From NCBI GenBank assembly GCA_965247665.1, contig CBDFHH010000005.1, positions 1,054,001 through 1,118,000 of the forward strand: a DNA stretch of 64,000 bases, read 5' to 3'. Source of the DNA: CAUZWH01 sp965247665 (lineage in GTDB: Bacteria > Pseudomonadota > Alphaproteobacteria > SHVV01). Below, piece after piece: positions 16,831-26,234 of the stretch. Both the position numbers and the translations under genes were made by a program. Within the stretch, counting starts at the first letter, position 1. Each line of letters begins with the position of its first letter. A model generated the notes under the pieces. It saw only the letters and a list, made by a program, of their open reading frames with translations, did not search any database and was not told the origin of the DNA.

Positions 16831-18021
16831 GTGGCCAAAAGCGCAGCCGCCGCCGGTGACGGCGGAATCGAATTCAGCCGCCTGTGGACCGACGAGCGCG
16901 CCCGCGGCGTGATCTTCCAGTTGCTGCTGGTGCTCGGGCTGGCGCTGTTCATCGCCTTCATCGCCTCGAATACGATTGCCAATTTGCAGCGCGCCGGCCT
17001 CGCCTCGGGCTACGGCTTCTTGTTCGATACCGCCTCGTTCGACATCAACCAGCGGCTCATCGAGTACTCCTCGACCTCGACCTACGGACGTGCGTTCATC
17101 GTCGGCGGCCTCAACACCATTCTCGTCGCCGCGATGGGCATCGTCACTGCGACGGTCATCGGCTTCCTCGCCGGCGTCATGCGGCTGTCCAACAACTACC
17201 TGGTCAGCCGAGTGGCGGCCGTCTATGTCGAGTTCACCCGCAACGTCCCGGTGCTGCTGCAGATCATCTTCTGGTGGTTGATCCTGCTGGTGCTGCCGCG
17301 AGTACGCGACAGCGTGTCGATCGGCGATTCGGTCTTTCTCAACAACCGCGGCCTGCGCATACCCGCGCCGATCTTCGAGGACGGATCGGCGATCGTGCTG
17401 GCGATGATCCTCGCGGGTGTCGTCGGGACCGTCCTGGTCTCCCGCTGGGCCAGGGCGCGCCAGGACGCGACGGGCCGGACATTTCCAGCCGGCTGGGCCG
17501 GCCTCGGGCTGGTCGTCGGCATGCCGCTGATCGTCTATTTCATCATCGGCCAACCGCTCGATTTCGATCAGCCGGTTGCCAAGCGTTTCAATCTGGAAGG
17601 CGGTCTGAACATCACGCCGGAGCTGATCGCGCTGTGGCTGGCGCTGTCGACCTATACCGGCGCCTTCATCTCCGAGATCGTCCGCGCCGGCATTCTCTCG
17701 GTCTCCAAGGGGCAAACCGAGGCGGCCGGTGCGCTCGGGATCAGGCGAGGGTTGACGATGCGCAAGATCATCCTGCCGCAGGCATTGCGCGTGATCATCC
17801 CGCCGATGACCAGCCAGTATCTCAACCTGACCAAGAACTCCTCGCTCGCCGTCGCCATCGGTTACCAGGACATCGTTTCGATCGGCGATACCATCCTCAA
17901 CCAGAGCGGCCAGGCGCTCGAGGTGATCTCGATCTATATGAGCTTCTATCTGGTGCTCAGCCTGCTCACCTCGGCATTCATGAACTGGTATAACAAGCGC
18001 ATCGCGCTGGTGGAACGATGA
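16831..18021 (+). CDS. aapQ: general L-amino acid ABC transporter, permease
   Basis: A 396-residue inner-membrane permease of the HisM/GlnP family. The N-terminal helix is near residues 27-47. The main bundle contains GRAFIVGGLNTILVAAMGI, and the ABC-coupling EAA loop TEAAGALGIRRGLTMRKIILPQALRVIIPP sits near the C-terminus. The central insertion with extra helices distinguishes AapQ from short polar amino-acid permeases. It starts with GTG at 16831 and overlaps aapM by four bases (ATGA), showing translational coupling. It forms a heterodimer with AapM. Confidence 0.94.
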   Translation: MAKSAAAAGDGGIEFSRLWTDERARGVIFQLLLVLGLALFIAFIASNTIANLQRAGLASGYGFLFDTASFDINQRLIEYSSTSTYGRAFIVGGLNTILVAAMGIVTATVIGFLAGVMRLSNNYLVSRVAAVYVEFTRNVPVLLQIIFWWLILLVLPRVRDSVSIGDSVFLNNRGLRIPAPIFEDGSAIVLAMILAGVVGTVLVSRWARARQDATGRTFPAGWAGLGLVVGMPLIVYFIIGQPLDFDQPVAKRFNLEGGLNITPELIALWLALSTYTGAFISEIVRAGILSVSKGQTEAAGALGIRRGLTMRKIILPQALRVIIPPMTSQYLNLTKNSSLAVAIGYQDIVSIGDTILNQSGQALEVISIYMSFYLVLSLLTSAFMNWYNKRIALVER

Positions 18022-19130
18022 CGGACCGGGTTTTCCATCGCAGCCAGGCGGACATGCTGCCCGAACGGGCGCCGCCGATCACCAGCGTCGGTTTGATCGG
18101 CTGGCTACGCGCAAATCTGTTCTCAAGCTATTTGAATACGGCGCTGACGCTGCTCGCGCTCGCGCTTCTGTGGTTGATCGTGCCGCCGCTGGTCGACTGG
18201 GCGCTGATCGACGCCGACTTCACCGGCACCACCGGCAAGGAATGCACGACCGAGGGCGCCTGTTGGGCTTGGCTCGACCAGCGTATCGACCAGTTCCTCT
18301 ATGGCTTCTATCCGGCCGCGGCCTATTGGCGCGTCAACTTGGCCGTCATCCTGCTGGTGCCGGCGCTTGCCTACCTGCTGTTCGGCAAATTGCCCTACGC
18401 GCGCTACGGGCGCTGGTTCTCGCTCGCCTATCCCGTGATCGCGGCGTTCCTGCTGATCGGCGGCTTCGGCCTCGAGGGTGTGACAACCGACAAGTTCGGC
18501 GGCTTCATGCTCAACCTCGTCGCCGGCCTGACGGGAATTCTGCTGTCGCTGCCGATCGGCATCCTGCTGGCGCTTGGCCGGCGCTCGCGCATGCCGGCGA
18601 TCCGCATCCTGTCGGTCGCATTCATCGAGTTCATCCGCGGCGTGCCGTTGCTCACCCTGCTGTTCGTCGCCATCGTCATCCTGCAACTCTTCCTGCCGCC
18701 GGAGGTCTCGCTCGACCGGTTGATCCGCGTGATGATCATGATCACGCTGTTCGCCTCGGCCTATATGGCCGAGGTGATCCGCGGCGGCTTGCAGGCGATC
18801 CCCCAGGGTCAGTACGAAGCGGCCCAGGCGATAGGTCTGAGCTACTGGCGGATGATGCGGCTCGTGGTTCTGCCGCAGGCGCTGAAGATCTCCATTCCGA
18901 GCATCGTCAACACCTTCATCGGCCTGTTCAAGGACACCACGCTGGTCATCATCATCGGCCTGTTCGACATATTGGGCCAGGCGCGCCTCCTCCAGACCAA
19001 CCCCGACTGGCTCGGCAAGGTCGACTACGAGACTTTCGTGCTGGCGGCGTTGTTCTTCTTCGTCATCTGCTTCGGCATATCGCGCTACTCGATCAACCTC
19101 GAAAAGCGCCTGGACACGACGAAACGTTAG
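18018..19130 (+). CDS. aapM: general L-amino acid ABC transporter, second permease
   Basis: A 370-residue permease of the same family as AapQ, its heterodimer partner. It has a long N-terminal region with three helices and a periplasmic loop carrying CTTEGACWAWLDQRIDQF, then the conserved core GGFMLNLVAGLTGILLSLPIG and IEFIRGVPLLTLLF. The EAA loop is YEAAQAIGLSYWRMMRLVVLPQALKISIPS. The start overlaps the aapQ stop by four bases, and the ATPase gene follows after 12 bases. Confidence 0.94.
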   Translation: MTDRVFHRSQADMLPERAPPITSVGLIGWLRANLFSSYLNTALTLLALALLWLIVPPLVDWALIDADFTGTTGKECTTEGACWAWLDQRIDQFLYGFYPAAAYWRVNLAVILLVPALAYLLFGKLPYARYGRWFSLAYPVIAAFLLIGGFGLEGVTTDKFGGFMLNLVAGLTGILLSLPIGILLALGRRSRMPAIRILSVAFIEFIRGVPLLTLLFVAIVILQLFLPPEVSLDRLIRVMIMITLFASAYMAEVIRGGLQAIPQGQYEAAQAIGLSYWRMMRLVVLPQALKISIPSIVNTFIGLFKDTTLVIIIGLFDILGQARLLQTNPDWLGKVDYETFVLAALFFFVICFGISRYSINLEKRLDTTKR

Positions 19131-19142
19131 GGAGCGGGCATC

Positions 19143-19907
19143 ATGCCGGCGGCGGAAACGAAACCGACGAATGCCGAGGAGCCGATCATCGAGATCACCG
19201 GGCTCAACAAGTGGTTTGGCCCGTTTCACGTGCTCCGCGACATCGATCTGTCGGTGGCGCGGAGCGAACGCATCGTCATCTGCGGGCCGTCGGGCTCCGG
19301 AAAATCGACGTTGATCCGCTGCATCAACAGGCTCGAAGGATATCAGGAAGGCGAGGTCATCGTCGACGGCACCGAGCTGAAGCACAATCTGAAGAACATC
19401 GACGCCATCCGCCGCGAGGTCGGCATGGTCTTCCAGCAGTTCAATTTGTTCCCGCATCTGACGGTGCTGGAAAACTGCACGCTGGCGCCGATTTGGGTGC
19501 GCAGTATGCCTAAGGCCGAGGCGCAGCAGATCGCCGTGCAGTATCTCGAGCGGGTCAAGATTCCCGAGCAGGCGGACAAATATCCGGGCCAGCTCTCGGG
19601 CGGCCAGCAGCAGCGGGTGGCGATCGCGCGCGCTCTCTGCATGCAGCCCAACATTATGCTGTTCGACGAGCCGACCTCGGCGCTCGATCCCGAGATGATC
19701 AAGGAAGTCCTCGACGTCATGGTCGATCTCGCCGAAAGCGGCATGACCATGCTGGTCGTCACCCACGAGATGGGATTCGCCGCCCAGGTCGCCGATCGCG
19801 TGATCTTCATGGATGCCGGCCAGATCGTCGAGCAGAACACGCCAGACGAGTTCTTCAACAACCCGCAGTCCGACCGGACCAAGCTGTTCCTGAGCCAGAT
19901 ATTGTAG
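19143..19907 (+). CDS. aapP: general L-amino acid ABC transporter, ATPase
   Basis: A 254-residue ABC ATPase of the GlnQ/HisP type. Walker A is GPSGSGKST, the Q-loop is in MVFQQFNLFPHLTVLEN, the signature is LSGGQQQRVAIARAL, Walker B is IMLFDEPTSALDPE and the switch histidine is in VVTHEMGF. The C-terminus ends SDRTKLFLSQIL, as is usual for this family. AGGGAG precedes the ATG. It energises AapQM and is the last gene of the operon. Confidence 0.96.
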   Translation: MPAAETKPTNAEEPIIEITGLNKWFGPFHVLRDIDLSVARSERIVICGPSGSGKSTLIRCINRLEGYQEGEVIVDGTELKHNLKNIDAIRREVGMVFQQFNLFPHLTVLENCTLAPIWVRSMPKAEAQQIAVQYLERVKIPEQADKYPGQLSGGQQQRVAIARALCMQPNIMLFDEPTSALDPEMIKEVLDVMVDLAESGMTMLVVTHEMGFAAQVADRVIFMDAGQIVEQNTPDEFFNNPQSDRTKLFLSQIL

Positions 19908-20287
19908 ATCCGACAGCGGCGGTCGCCGCGCTCGCGTCGGGCGCCTGCGCGGCCGGTGCGCTGCGTCCGGGCCGTTGGGGTCTCAGCCCCCGTCCGCACC
20001 CAGAGAGCCGCCGCGGTTGGCGATGCCTTTCGGGCCGAAGGACGCGCGCAAGTGCGGTCGCGTGGTAGGCGAGGGCGTCGATCGGTGAGATCCTCGATGA
20101 CGACCCGCCCTCGGCGGCCTCGCCTTCGACATGACCTATGGCCGGCCCGAGATCGATACCGAGGCGGTGATCGGTGCGCGGGCCATCAAGTTCGGCACCA
20201 TCGCGCTCGTCGTCGAGCAGGAGCGCGCGTCTGCCGCTTCCTCAAATTGTGCTCCAACTCCGAAAAGGTCACCTGTTCCATGGCTCG
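19908..20287. other. intergenic, no supported gene
   Basis: About 380 bases after aapP. Short frames (for example a plus-strand peptide around 20131-20230 containing MTYGRPEIDTEAVIGARAIK) look partly protein-like but do not extend or match anything I recognise. The area is probably debris beside the autotransporter fragment. Confidence 0.4.
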
Positions 20288-20785
20288 TCACCACGGTGCA
20301 TTGGGGCCCGCGGCCGGGTCTCGATACGGGAGGCCGACGCCCAGCTCCAACCCGTTGCCCGTGATCCCATCGCCCCCGTCATGGCGCAGACCCAGCTCCC
20401 GCGACGGCGTCAGGGATCCGCCCGCGCCCCGCGCCCGCTCGTGGCTGCCCTCCCGCGCCAGCCGCGACCGCCGTACATGCATCCCCTGCTTATCGATCAG
20501 GTCGTCATTGCCCTCGACCTCGACTTGCGCCCAGGACGCCTCGCCCTTAAGCATGAGCGTCGTCGTGCCGCCCTCAATCGGCGATCCATCGGACATCACA
20601 GGACCGCTCGCGCCCATTGGCGCCATCTTGAGCGTCGTATCGCTGTCCCGCCGGCCGGCCTGCTGATCGTCGATCTCGATCCTGCCCCGGCCATAGCCCG
20701 CCGTCGCCCATAGACCGAGACCCTGCGGCGACGACCAGCCCAGATAGGGATGAACGCTGGTCATGCGGCGCTCATAATCGCTGCC
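20288..20785 (-). pseudogene. fragment of an autotransporter-type outer-membrane beta-barrel protein
   Basis: The minus strand encodes a run beginning SDYERRMTSVHPYLGWSS, then GLGLWATAGYGRGRIEIDD, EGGTTTLMLKGEASWAQVEVEG, RLAREGSHERARGAGGSLTPS and LELGVGLPYRDPAAG. This alternating glycine/aromatic strand pattern is that of the repetitive outer-membrane/autotransporter barrel proteins common in alphaproteobacteria. It ends abruptly without the final strands and without the C-terminal aromatic residue, and no N-terminal passenger or signal peptide is attached. It is therefore a remnant. Confidence 0.5.
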
Positions 20786-20915
20786 CGGCGACACCGGGCC
20801 GGGGCGGTGTCGGCGGGGCCGGTGCGGCCGTTTCCAGCCGGTTGGACCATCGCGTCGCAACGCTGTCGTGACTGGTGCGCCCCGGCGCCCGGCGTGTTCT
20901 GCGGGCGCGGGCGCG

Positions 20916-22202
20916 CTATCCGACCTGGCCCCAGGGGTCGTCTGCCGCCTCCGCCGGGCCGTTAGCCGGGGAGCGTCGGGGATATCTGGTGGCGATGTAG
21001 TCGGCGACGATCTTCTGGAATTCCTCGGCGATGCCGGCACCGCGGAGCGTCATGGCCTTCTTGCCGTCGATGAACACCGGCGCCGCCGGCGTTTCTCCGG
21101 TGCCCGGCAGGCTGATGCCGATATCGGCGTGCTTGCTCTCGCCCGGGCCGTTGACGATACAGCCCATGACCGCGAGCTGCATGGTCTCCACGCCCTCATA
21201 GGTTTCACGCCAGACCGGCATTTGCCGCCTGATATAGCTCTGGATGCGCTCGGCGAGCTCCTGGAACACGGTGCTCGTCGTGCGCCCGCAGCCGGGGCAA
21301 GCCGCGACCTGGGGCAGGAAGGAGCGGAGCCCCATGGTCTGGAGGATCTCCTGAGCGACGATTACCTCCTGCGTGCGATCGCCGCCGGGCTCGGGCGTGA
21401 GCGATATGCGAACCGTATCGCCGATGCCGCGCTGGAGCAGCACCGCCAGCGCGGCGGTCGAGGCCACGATCCCCTTGGAGCCCATTCCGGCCTCGGTCAG
21501 CCCGAGATGCAGCGCATAATCGCTGCGCGCGCCGAGTTCGCCATAGACGGCGATCAGGTCCTGAACCTGCGAGACCTTGGCCGAGATCACGATCTTGTCG
21601 CGGGCGAGGCCGATCTGCTCGGCGAGCGCGGCGCTGCGCAGCCCGGATTCGACCAGCGCCTCGCGCATGACTCCTTGCGCGTCCTTCGGCTCGGGACGGG
21701 CGGCGTTCTCGTCCATGAGCGCTGCAAGCAGGTCCTGGTCGAGGCTGCCCCAATTGACCCCGATCCGCACCGGCCGGTCATGGGCGAGCGCGATCTCGAT
21801 CATGGTTTGGAACTGCGTGTCGCGCTTCTCGCGAAACCCGACATTGCCGGGATTGATCCGGTACTTGTCCAGGGCTTCGGCACAAGCCGGGTATTCGGTG
21901 AGCAGCCGGTGGCCGTTATAGTGAAAGTCGCCGACCAGCGGCACATGGCAGCCGGCCGCCTCCAACCGCTCGCGGATCGCCGGCACCGCGGCGGCGGCCT
22001 TGGGCGTATCGACGGTGATGCGGACGATCTCCGAGCCGGCGTCGGCGAGCGCCTTGACCTGCTCGGCAGTGGCGCGTGCGTCCGCGGTATCGGTATTGGT
22101 CATCGACTGGACGACGACCGGCGCGCCGCCCCCGATCCGGATCGCGCCGACCCGCACGCCGACGCTCTCGCGCCGTCCACGGGCAGAGTCGTTCGCAGCC
22201 AT
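20916..22202 (-). CDS. ispG: (E)-4-hydroxy-3-methylbut-2-enyl-diphosphate synthase
   Basis: IspG/GcpE converts MEcPP to HMBPP, the penultimate step of the MEP isoprenoid pathway, using a [4Fe-4S] cluster. The 428-residue protein shows the TIM-barrel start VVVQSMTNTDTAD, the INPGNVG block, RIGVNWGSLD, and the cluster ligands in CPGCGR and the MGCIVNGPGESKHADIGI motif. GGGAGGA precedes two adjacent ATGs at 22205 and 22202; the second gives better spacing. It is a single gene with no operon partner in view. Its cysteines and length are normal, so it should be functional. It provides HMBPP for IspH, encoded at 41955. Confidence 0.96.
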   Translation of the reverse strand: MAANDSARGRRESVGVRVGAIRIGGGAPVVVQSMTNTDTADARATAEQVKALADAGSEIVRITVDTPKAAAAVPAIRERLEAAGCHVPLVGDFHYNGHRLLTEYPACAEALDKYRINPGNVGFREKRDTQFQTMIEIALAHDRPVRIGVNWGSLDQDLLAALMDENAARPEPKDAQGVMREALVESGLRSAALAEQIGLARDKIVISAKVSQVQDLIAVYGELGARSDYALHLGLTEAGMGSKGIVASTAALAVLLQRGIGDTVRISLTPEPGGDRTQEVIVAQEILQTMGLRSFLPQVAACPGCGRTTSTVFQELAERIQSYIRRQMPVWRETYEGVETMQLAVMGCIVNGPGESKHADIGISLPGTGETPAAPVFIDGKKAMTLRGAGIAEEFQKIVADYIATRYPRRSPANGPAEAADDPWGQVG

Positions 22203-22411
22203 CATCGTCCTCCCACCGGCCAAGGGATTCGGCCTCTTCTAGCACAGCTCGCGCGTGCCAGATATGCCGTCCCGTTCCGTCGGGTCCGGGCGCGCCGGTC
22301 TCTTGCTCCCGGCGATTGTCTTGGCCACACTCCGGGCCTGCCGCCGATCGGGGCGGCAGGCCCGACTCTTCCGAAATGCCGAGGCGGCGAAGGAGAACAG
22401 GCGCACATTTC

Positions 22412-23677
22412 ATGACGGCGATGACGAGGAGAGCGGTGCTTCGGTCCGGCCTTGCCGGATGCCTGATCGCGCTTCGGTCGAGATCCGCCGCTGCGGCGGG
22501 ATCGTCGGGGGTGAGCGACAACGAGATCGTCCTCGGCATGTCGGCGGCGTTCTCCGGTCCTTCCCGGGGGCTCGGGATCGAGCTTTACCGCGGCGCCAGC
22601 GCTTATTTCGAGCACATCAACCGGGGCGGCGGCATCAGGGGCCGCAAGGTGGTCCTCAGGACCTATGACGACGGCTATCAGCCCGACCCCTCGGTCGAGA
22701 ACACGATGACGCTGATGCTGGAAGACGAGGTGTTTGCCCTGTTCGGTTACGTCGGCACGCCGACCGTGACCCGGGTGCTGCCCATGCTGAAGAAGTTTCA
22801 GGAGAGGCAGATCTACCTGTTCTTTCCGTTCACCGGCGCACAGCCTCAACGGGAGCCGCCTTACCGGGACTTCGCCTTCAATTTGCGCGCGTCCTATCGC
22901 CAGGAGACCGCGGGTCTTGTGGAGAACTTCGTCGGCATCGGCCGCAGGCATATCGCGGTTTTCTATCAAGCCGACGCCTACGGCCGCAGCGGCTGGGCGG
23001 GGGTGCGGCGCGCTCTGAAACCTCATGGCGAGCGGATCGTCGGCGAGGCGACCTATCGGCGGGGCTCGAAATTCACCGGCAGCATGCGCGCACAGGTGGA
23101 GATCCTGAAAACGTCGCGGCCCGACGCGATCATCTGTATCGGCGCCTACGCCGCCTGTGCGGCGTTTCTCCGTGACGCCGTGGATCTCGGACTACAGGTT
23201 CCCATTGCCAACCTCTCCTTCGTTGGCAGCGAAAACCTCCTGAATCTGATCGCCCAGGGACGTGACGACGGCGAGCGATACACGGAGCTGCTGGTGAACT
23301 CGCAAGTGGTGCCCAGCTACGAGGACGTTTCGATCCCGGCGGTCAAACAGTACCAGGAGTTGATGGAGCGATACGATCCCCGCCCGCCGCAGGAATTGCT
23401 TAAGGAAGACTACACCCCCTTCTCGCGCAGCTTCGTCAGTCTGGAGGGCTTCCTCGACGCCAAGTTGATGGCTGAAATTCTGTATCGCCTCGGCGACAGC
23501 CCGGAGCGGGGCGCGCTCGAGAACGCCGTCTTCAGCATCAGGGATTTCGACCTCGGGATCAGCGAGCTGGTGTCGTTCGCCCCCGATCGCCGACAGGGCT
23601 TGCAGAAAATCTACTATACCGTTGTCGAAGAAAATCGCTTTATTACTTTAGATAACTGGAAAGACAGGTTTTCTTGA
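22412..23677 (+). CDS. LivK/TorT-like periplasmic binding protein (family 6), orphan
   Basis: A 421-residue type I periplasmic binding protein. A basic N-terminus with TRRAVLRSGLAGCLIAL resembles a Tat-like signal. The mature part begins VSDNEIVLGMSAAFSGPSRGLGIE, then the YRGASAYFEHINRGGGIRGRKV and VFALFGYVGTPTVTRVLP blocks of branched-chain amino-acid or amide binding proteins. No ABC permease or ATPase is nearby. Instead the next gene, one base away, encodes a membrane sensor with HAMP-like features, then an MFS carrier. This suggests a sensing rather than transport role. It is a clear paralogue of the binding protein at 29519-30706. Confidence 0.85.
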   Translation: MTAMTRRAVLRSGLAGCLIALRSRSAAAAGSSGVSDNEIVLGMSAAFSGPSRGLGIELYRGASAYFEHINRGGGIRGRKVVLRTYDDGYQPDPSVENTMTLMLEDEVFALFGYVGTPTVTRVLPMLKKFQERQIYLFFPFTGAQPQREPPYRDFAFNLRASYRQETAGLVENFVGIGRRHIAVFYQADAYGRSGWAGVRRALKPHGERIVGEATYRRGSKFTGSMRAQVEILKTSRPDAIICIGAYAACAAFLRDAVDLGLQVPIANLSFVGSENLLNLIAQGRDDGERYTELLVNSQVVPSYEDVSIPAVKQYQELMERYDPRPPQELLKEDYTPFSRSFVSLEGFLDAKLMAEILYRLGDSPERGALENAVFSIRDFDLGISELVSFAPDRRQGLQKIYYTVVEENRFITLDNWKDRFS

Positions 23678-23678
23678 C

Positions 23679-24425
23679 ATGAAGATCCAAAAGCTCTTTC
23701 AGAAAACACTGTTCGGTGTTCTCCTCCTGTTTGGCGTGATCGGTGTATCAACATCCATTCTCTGCATCTATACGGTCGATACGCACCTGTCCGAGGAATA
23801 TGAAGCCAACAGCAAGGGGATCGCGAAGACGATCGCCGATGCCAGCGTCGATATCATATTGAATCGGGACTTGTCGGCCCTGCAGTCTCTGATTGACCAA
23901 TTCGTCGAGATTCAGGGAATCAGCTACATCTACATTACCAGCGAATCGGGAGAGTTTCTCGCCCACACCTTCGTGCCCGGCATTCCCGAACAGATCAGGA
24001 CGGGCGATCCATTGAGCACGGCGACCGTGGAACGCAGCCTGCCCGGGCGCGGCGATTTCGTCGAAGTCGGCAGCCCGATCCTGGTGGGCGTTGCCGGAGC
24101 AGTCCATATCGGCATGGATACGGGATTGATCGCGGTGAAGATTCAGAGAGCGATCGGCCAGCAGATCTATCTTATCTCGATCATATTCGTGGTCGGCATC
24201 TTTGCCGCCATCTGGTTCGTCGGCTTCGCCGCAAGGCCCGTCGACAAGCTTCTCGCCTATGCGGTGAAGCTCGCGCGCGATCGGGACGACGGCATCGCGT
24301 CGGACGACAGACTGCTCGCGCGCAACGACGAGGCCGGCCAGCTCGCGCGCCTCTTCCTCTACTTCGCGGAGGTCATGGACGTCGAGAAGGCACGCGGCGC
24401 CCCGCAACCGGCTCGCAACGACTGA
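23679..24425 (+). CDS. membrane sensor with periplasmic Cache-like domain and HAMP, no output domain
   Basis: A 248-residue protein with one membrane helix near residues 10-32, a periplasmic domain of about 130 residues, a second helix near 160-182 and a HAMP-like cytoplasmic stretch (GFAARPVDKLLAYAVKLARD...). The periplasmic part contains SYIYITSESGEFLAHTF, as in Cache sensor domains. The chain ends about 60 residues after the second helix, with no kinase, GGDEF or methyl-accepting domain. It could transmit a signal by hetero-oligomerisation. The ATG at 23679 is one base beyond the stop of the binding protein, and the MFS gene starts seven bases after its stop. Confidence 0.75.
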   Translation: MKIQKLFQKTLFGVLLLFGVIGVSTSILCIYTVDTHLSEEYEANSKGIAKTIADASVDIILNRDLSALQSLIDQFVEIQGISYIYITSESGEFLAHTFVPGIPEQIRTGDPLSTATVERSLPGRGDFVEVGSPILVGVAGAVHIGMDTGLIAVKIQRAIGQQIYLISIIFVVGIFAAIWFVGFAARPVDKLLAYAVKLARDRDDGIASDDRLLARNDEAGQLARLFLYFAEVMDVEKARGAPQPARND

Positions 24426-24432
24426 ACAGCCG

Positions 24433-25749
24433 ATGGCTCATTCGCGCACCGCGGCGGTGCTGTTTTGCACCATGCTGCAGGTCTGTTTCGGGACCGTGTA
24501 TGCGTGGAGCTTCTTTCAGACGCTTCTGGTCAGGCAGCTCGGCTGGTCGTTCACCGACACGGCGCTCGCCTTCAGTATCGCGATATTTTCGCTCGGCTTG
24601 TCGGCCGCGGGTGCGGGGGCGCTTCTGCCCCGGGTGGGGCCGCGAAGACTGGCGCTGACGGGCAGTCTGATGTTCTCGGGCGGCTATATCATCGCCGGTC
24701 TCGCCCTTCAAATAGACAGTCTCGTGCTTTTCTGTCTCGGTTACGGCGTGATCGGCGGTGCCGGGATCGGGCTGGGCTACGTCACCCCCGTCGCGACGGT
24801 CGCGAAGTGGTTCCCCGATCGTAAGGGACTGGCGACCGGAATCGTCATCATGGGTTTCGGCGTCGGCGCGGTGGTCCTGAGCAAGGGGCTGGCACCCTTT
24901 CTGGTGGTGCGGACGGAAGGGGATCTGCCGCTTCTCTTCGTGTGGCTCGGCGTCATCTTCGCTTGTGTCCTGATTCCGTGCAGCCTGATGTTGCGCAACC
25001 CGCCGTCGGAATTCAGCGCGCGCTTCCCGGGTAGCCAGGGTTCGGAGGACCCCGACGAGGCCGACTCCGCCTTGCGCTGTGTCCAGTCGCGGGAATTCGC
25101 CGTCATGTGGCTTGTCTTCTTCTTCAACATCGCCGCGGGGATCTCCGTCATCAGCTTTCAATCGCCGCTGCTGCAGGACGTGTGGGCGCTTGCGGACCCG
25201 TCGGTGGAGCCGGAAACGCTGGCCGAGTACGGGGCAACGCTGATCGCCGCCAGTTCGCTCTGCAACGGCGCCGGGCGGCTGTTCTGGGGATTGCTGTCCG
25301 ATCGCATCGGCCGCATCCGCGTGTTCAGGATATTGCTCGCCAGCCAGATGATCGTGTTCGGCATTCTCATGACCGAACGCGATCCCTGGGTTTTCTCCGT
25401 GCTCGTCTGCTACATCTTGCTGTGCTTCGGTGGCGGTTTCGCAACGATGCCGTCCTTCGTCCTCGACGTCTTCGGGGCGAAGAGGATGTCGGCTGTTTAC
25501 GGGATGATCCTGACGGCCTGGGCGGCGGCGGGGATCTTCGGCCCCCTCTATGTCGGGTATCTGAAGGACCAATATCCCGACCGGGCGATCATCTACTGCT
25601 TCTCGATCGGCGTTCTGATCCTCGGCCTCGGATTCGTATTCTCCTATCTGTTGACCGACGAGCGCATCCGCCTGCGGCGGCCGACGCTTGACAGCACGCT
25701 GCGCCAGTATGGCATTCCGCTACCCCGGCGCGGTCATACGCGGCCATAG
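24433..25749 (+). CDS. MFS transporter, OFA (oxalate/formate antiporter-like) family
   Basis: A 438-residue major facilitator with 12 predicted helices. It carries OFA hallmarks: VCFGTVYAWSFFQTLLV in helix 1, GYGVIGGAGIGLGYVTPVATVAKWFPDRKGLATGIVI across helices 4-5, and GAGRLFWGLLSDRIGRIRVFR between helices 8 and 9. OFA carriers exchange small carboxylates (oxalate, formate, lactate or others). It is the third gene of a likely operon with the binding protein and truncated sensor, so the binding protein may sense the carried substrate or a related one. Substrate unknown. Confidence 0.87.
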   Translation: MAHSRTAAVLFCTMLQVCFGTVYAWSFFQTLLVRQLGWSFTDTALAFSIAIFSLGLSAAGAGALLPRVGPRRLALTGSLMFSGGYIIAGLALQIDSLVLFCLGYGVIGGAGIGLGYVTPVATVAKWFPDRKGLATGIVIMGFGVGAVVLSKGLAPFLVVRTEGDLPLLFVWLGVIFACVLIPCSLMLRNPPSEFSARFPGSQGSEDPDEADSALRCVQSREFAVMWLVFFFNIAAGISVISFQSPLLQDVWALADPSVEPETLAEYGATLIAASSLCNGAGRLFWGLLSDRIGRIRVFRILLASQMIVFGILMTERDPWVFSVLVCYILLCFGGGFATMPSFVLDVFGAKRMSAVYGMILTAWAAAGIFGPLYVGYLKDQYPDRAIIYCFSIGVLILGLGFVFSYLLTDERIRLRRPTLDSTLRQYGIPLPRRGHTRP

Positions 25750-25798
25750 GCGCATCTCGATTCCATGGCGGGTCCGTTCCAGGCGGCGGCGCATGGTC

Positions 25799-26140
25799 CT
25801 ACGCCGCTATCTTCTCGCGCGCGCGGTGCCGAAACGCGATGGTCGAGGCGATGGTCTTCTCGGGGTATTCGACGAGATCCGCGTGGCCGACATCCTCGTA
25901 GACGATCGCCTCGCAGCCCGGCACGTCGTCGATCACCCATTGGCGCCGGCGCCGTCGGGACCGGTGTGCATCGGGGTCAGCATGTCCCCGGCGGCGCTGA
26001 TCACCGGTGTCGGGCCGTAGACTTTTCTTGCGGTCCTCGCGGAGGTCCATCGTCTCCATCGCGAGACAGGCCTGAACCACGGTTTGCACGGTGTTGAGAC
26101 CGACGATGGTGCGCACCATCATCGATCGGCGTCGGGCCAT
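25799..26140 (-). pseudogene. alpha/beta hydrolase C-terminal remnant
   Basis: Two minus-strand frames each hold part of one hydrolase tail. One encodes TPVISAAGDMLTPMHTGPD, the strand carrying the acid residue. The other encodes IDDVPGCEAIVYEDVGHADLVEYPEKTIASTIAF, with the catalytic histidine in GHADL. A frameshift near 25945 separates them. The N-terminal half with the nucleophile elbow is not recognisable. The remnant lies between the MFS gene and a glnE fragment. Confidence 0.55.
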
Positions 26141-26234
26141 TCGACCCGTCGAGATACGCCGCGCCGACGGCGGAGAACACGTCGTACGATGCGGACATGC
26201 GCCCGCGCCGACCAGAAATGCCGGACCCGTCGTC

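Noticed and set aside
18123..19766. 547-codon minus-strand frame across aapM and aapP
   Set aside because: It is an antisense shadow of two well-supported genes, with histidine/aspartate-rich low-complexity translation.
20868..22415. 515-codon plus-strand frame opposite ispG
   Set aside because: It is the complementary strand of ispG; no family motif and typical shadow composition.
25687..26097. Several plus-strand ORFs opposite the hydrolase remnant
   Set aside because: They are shadows of a degenerate hydrolase tail and carry no motif.
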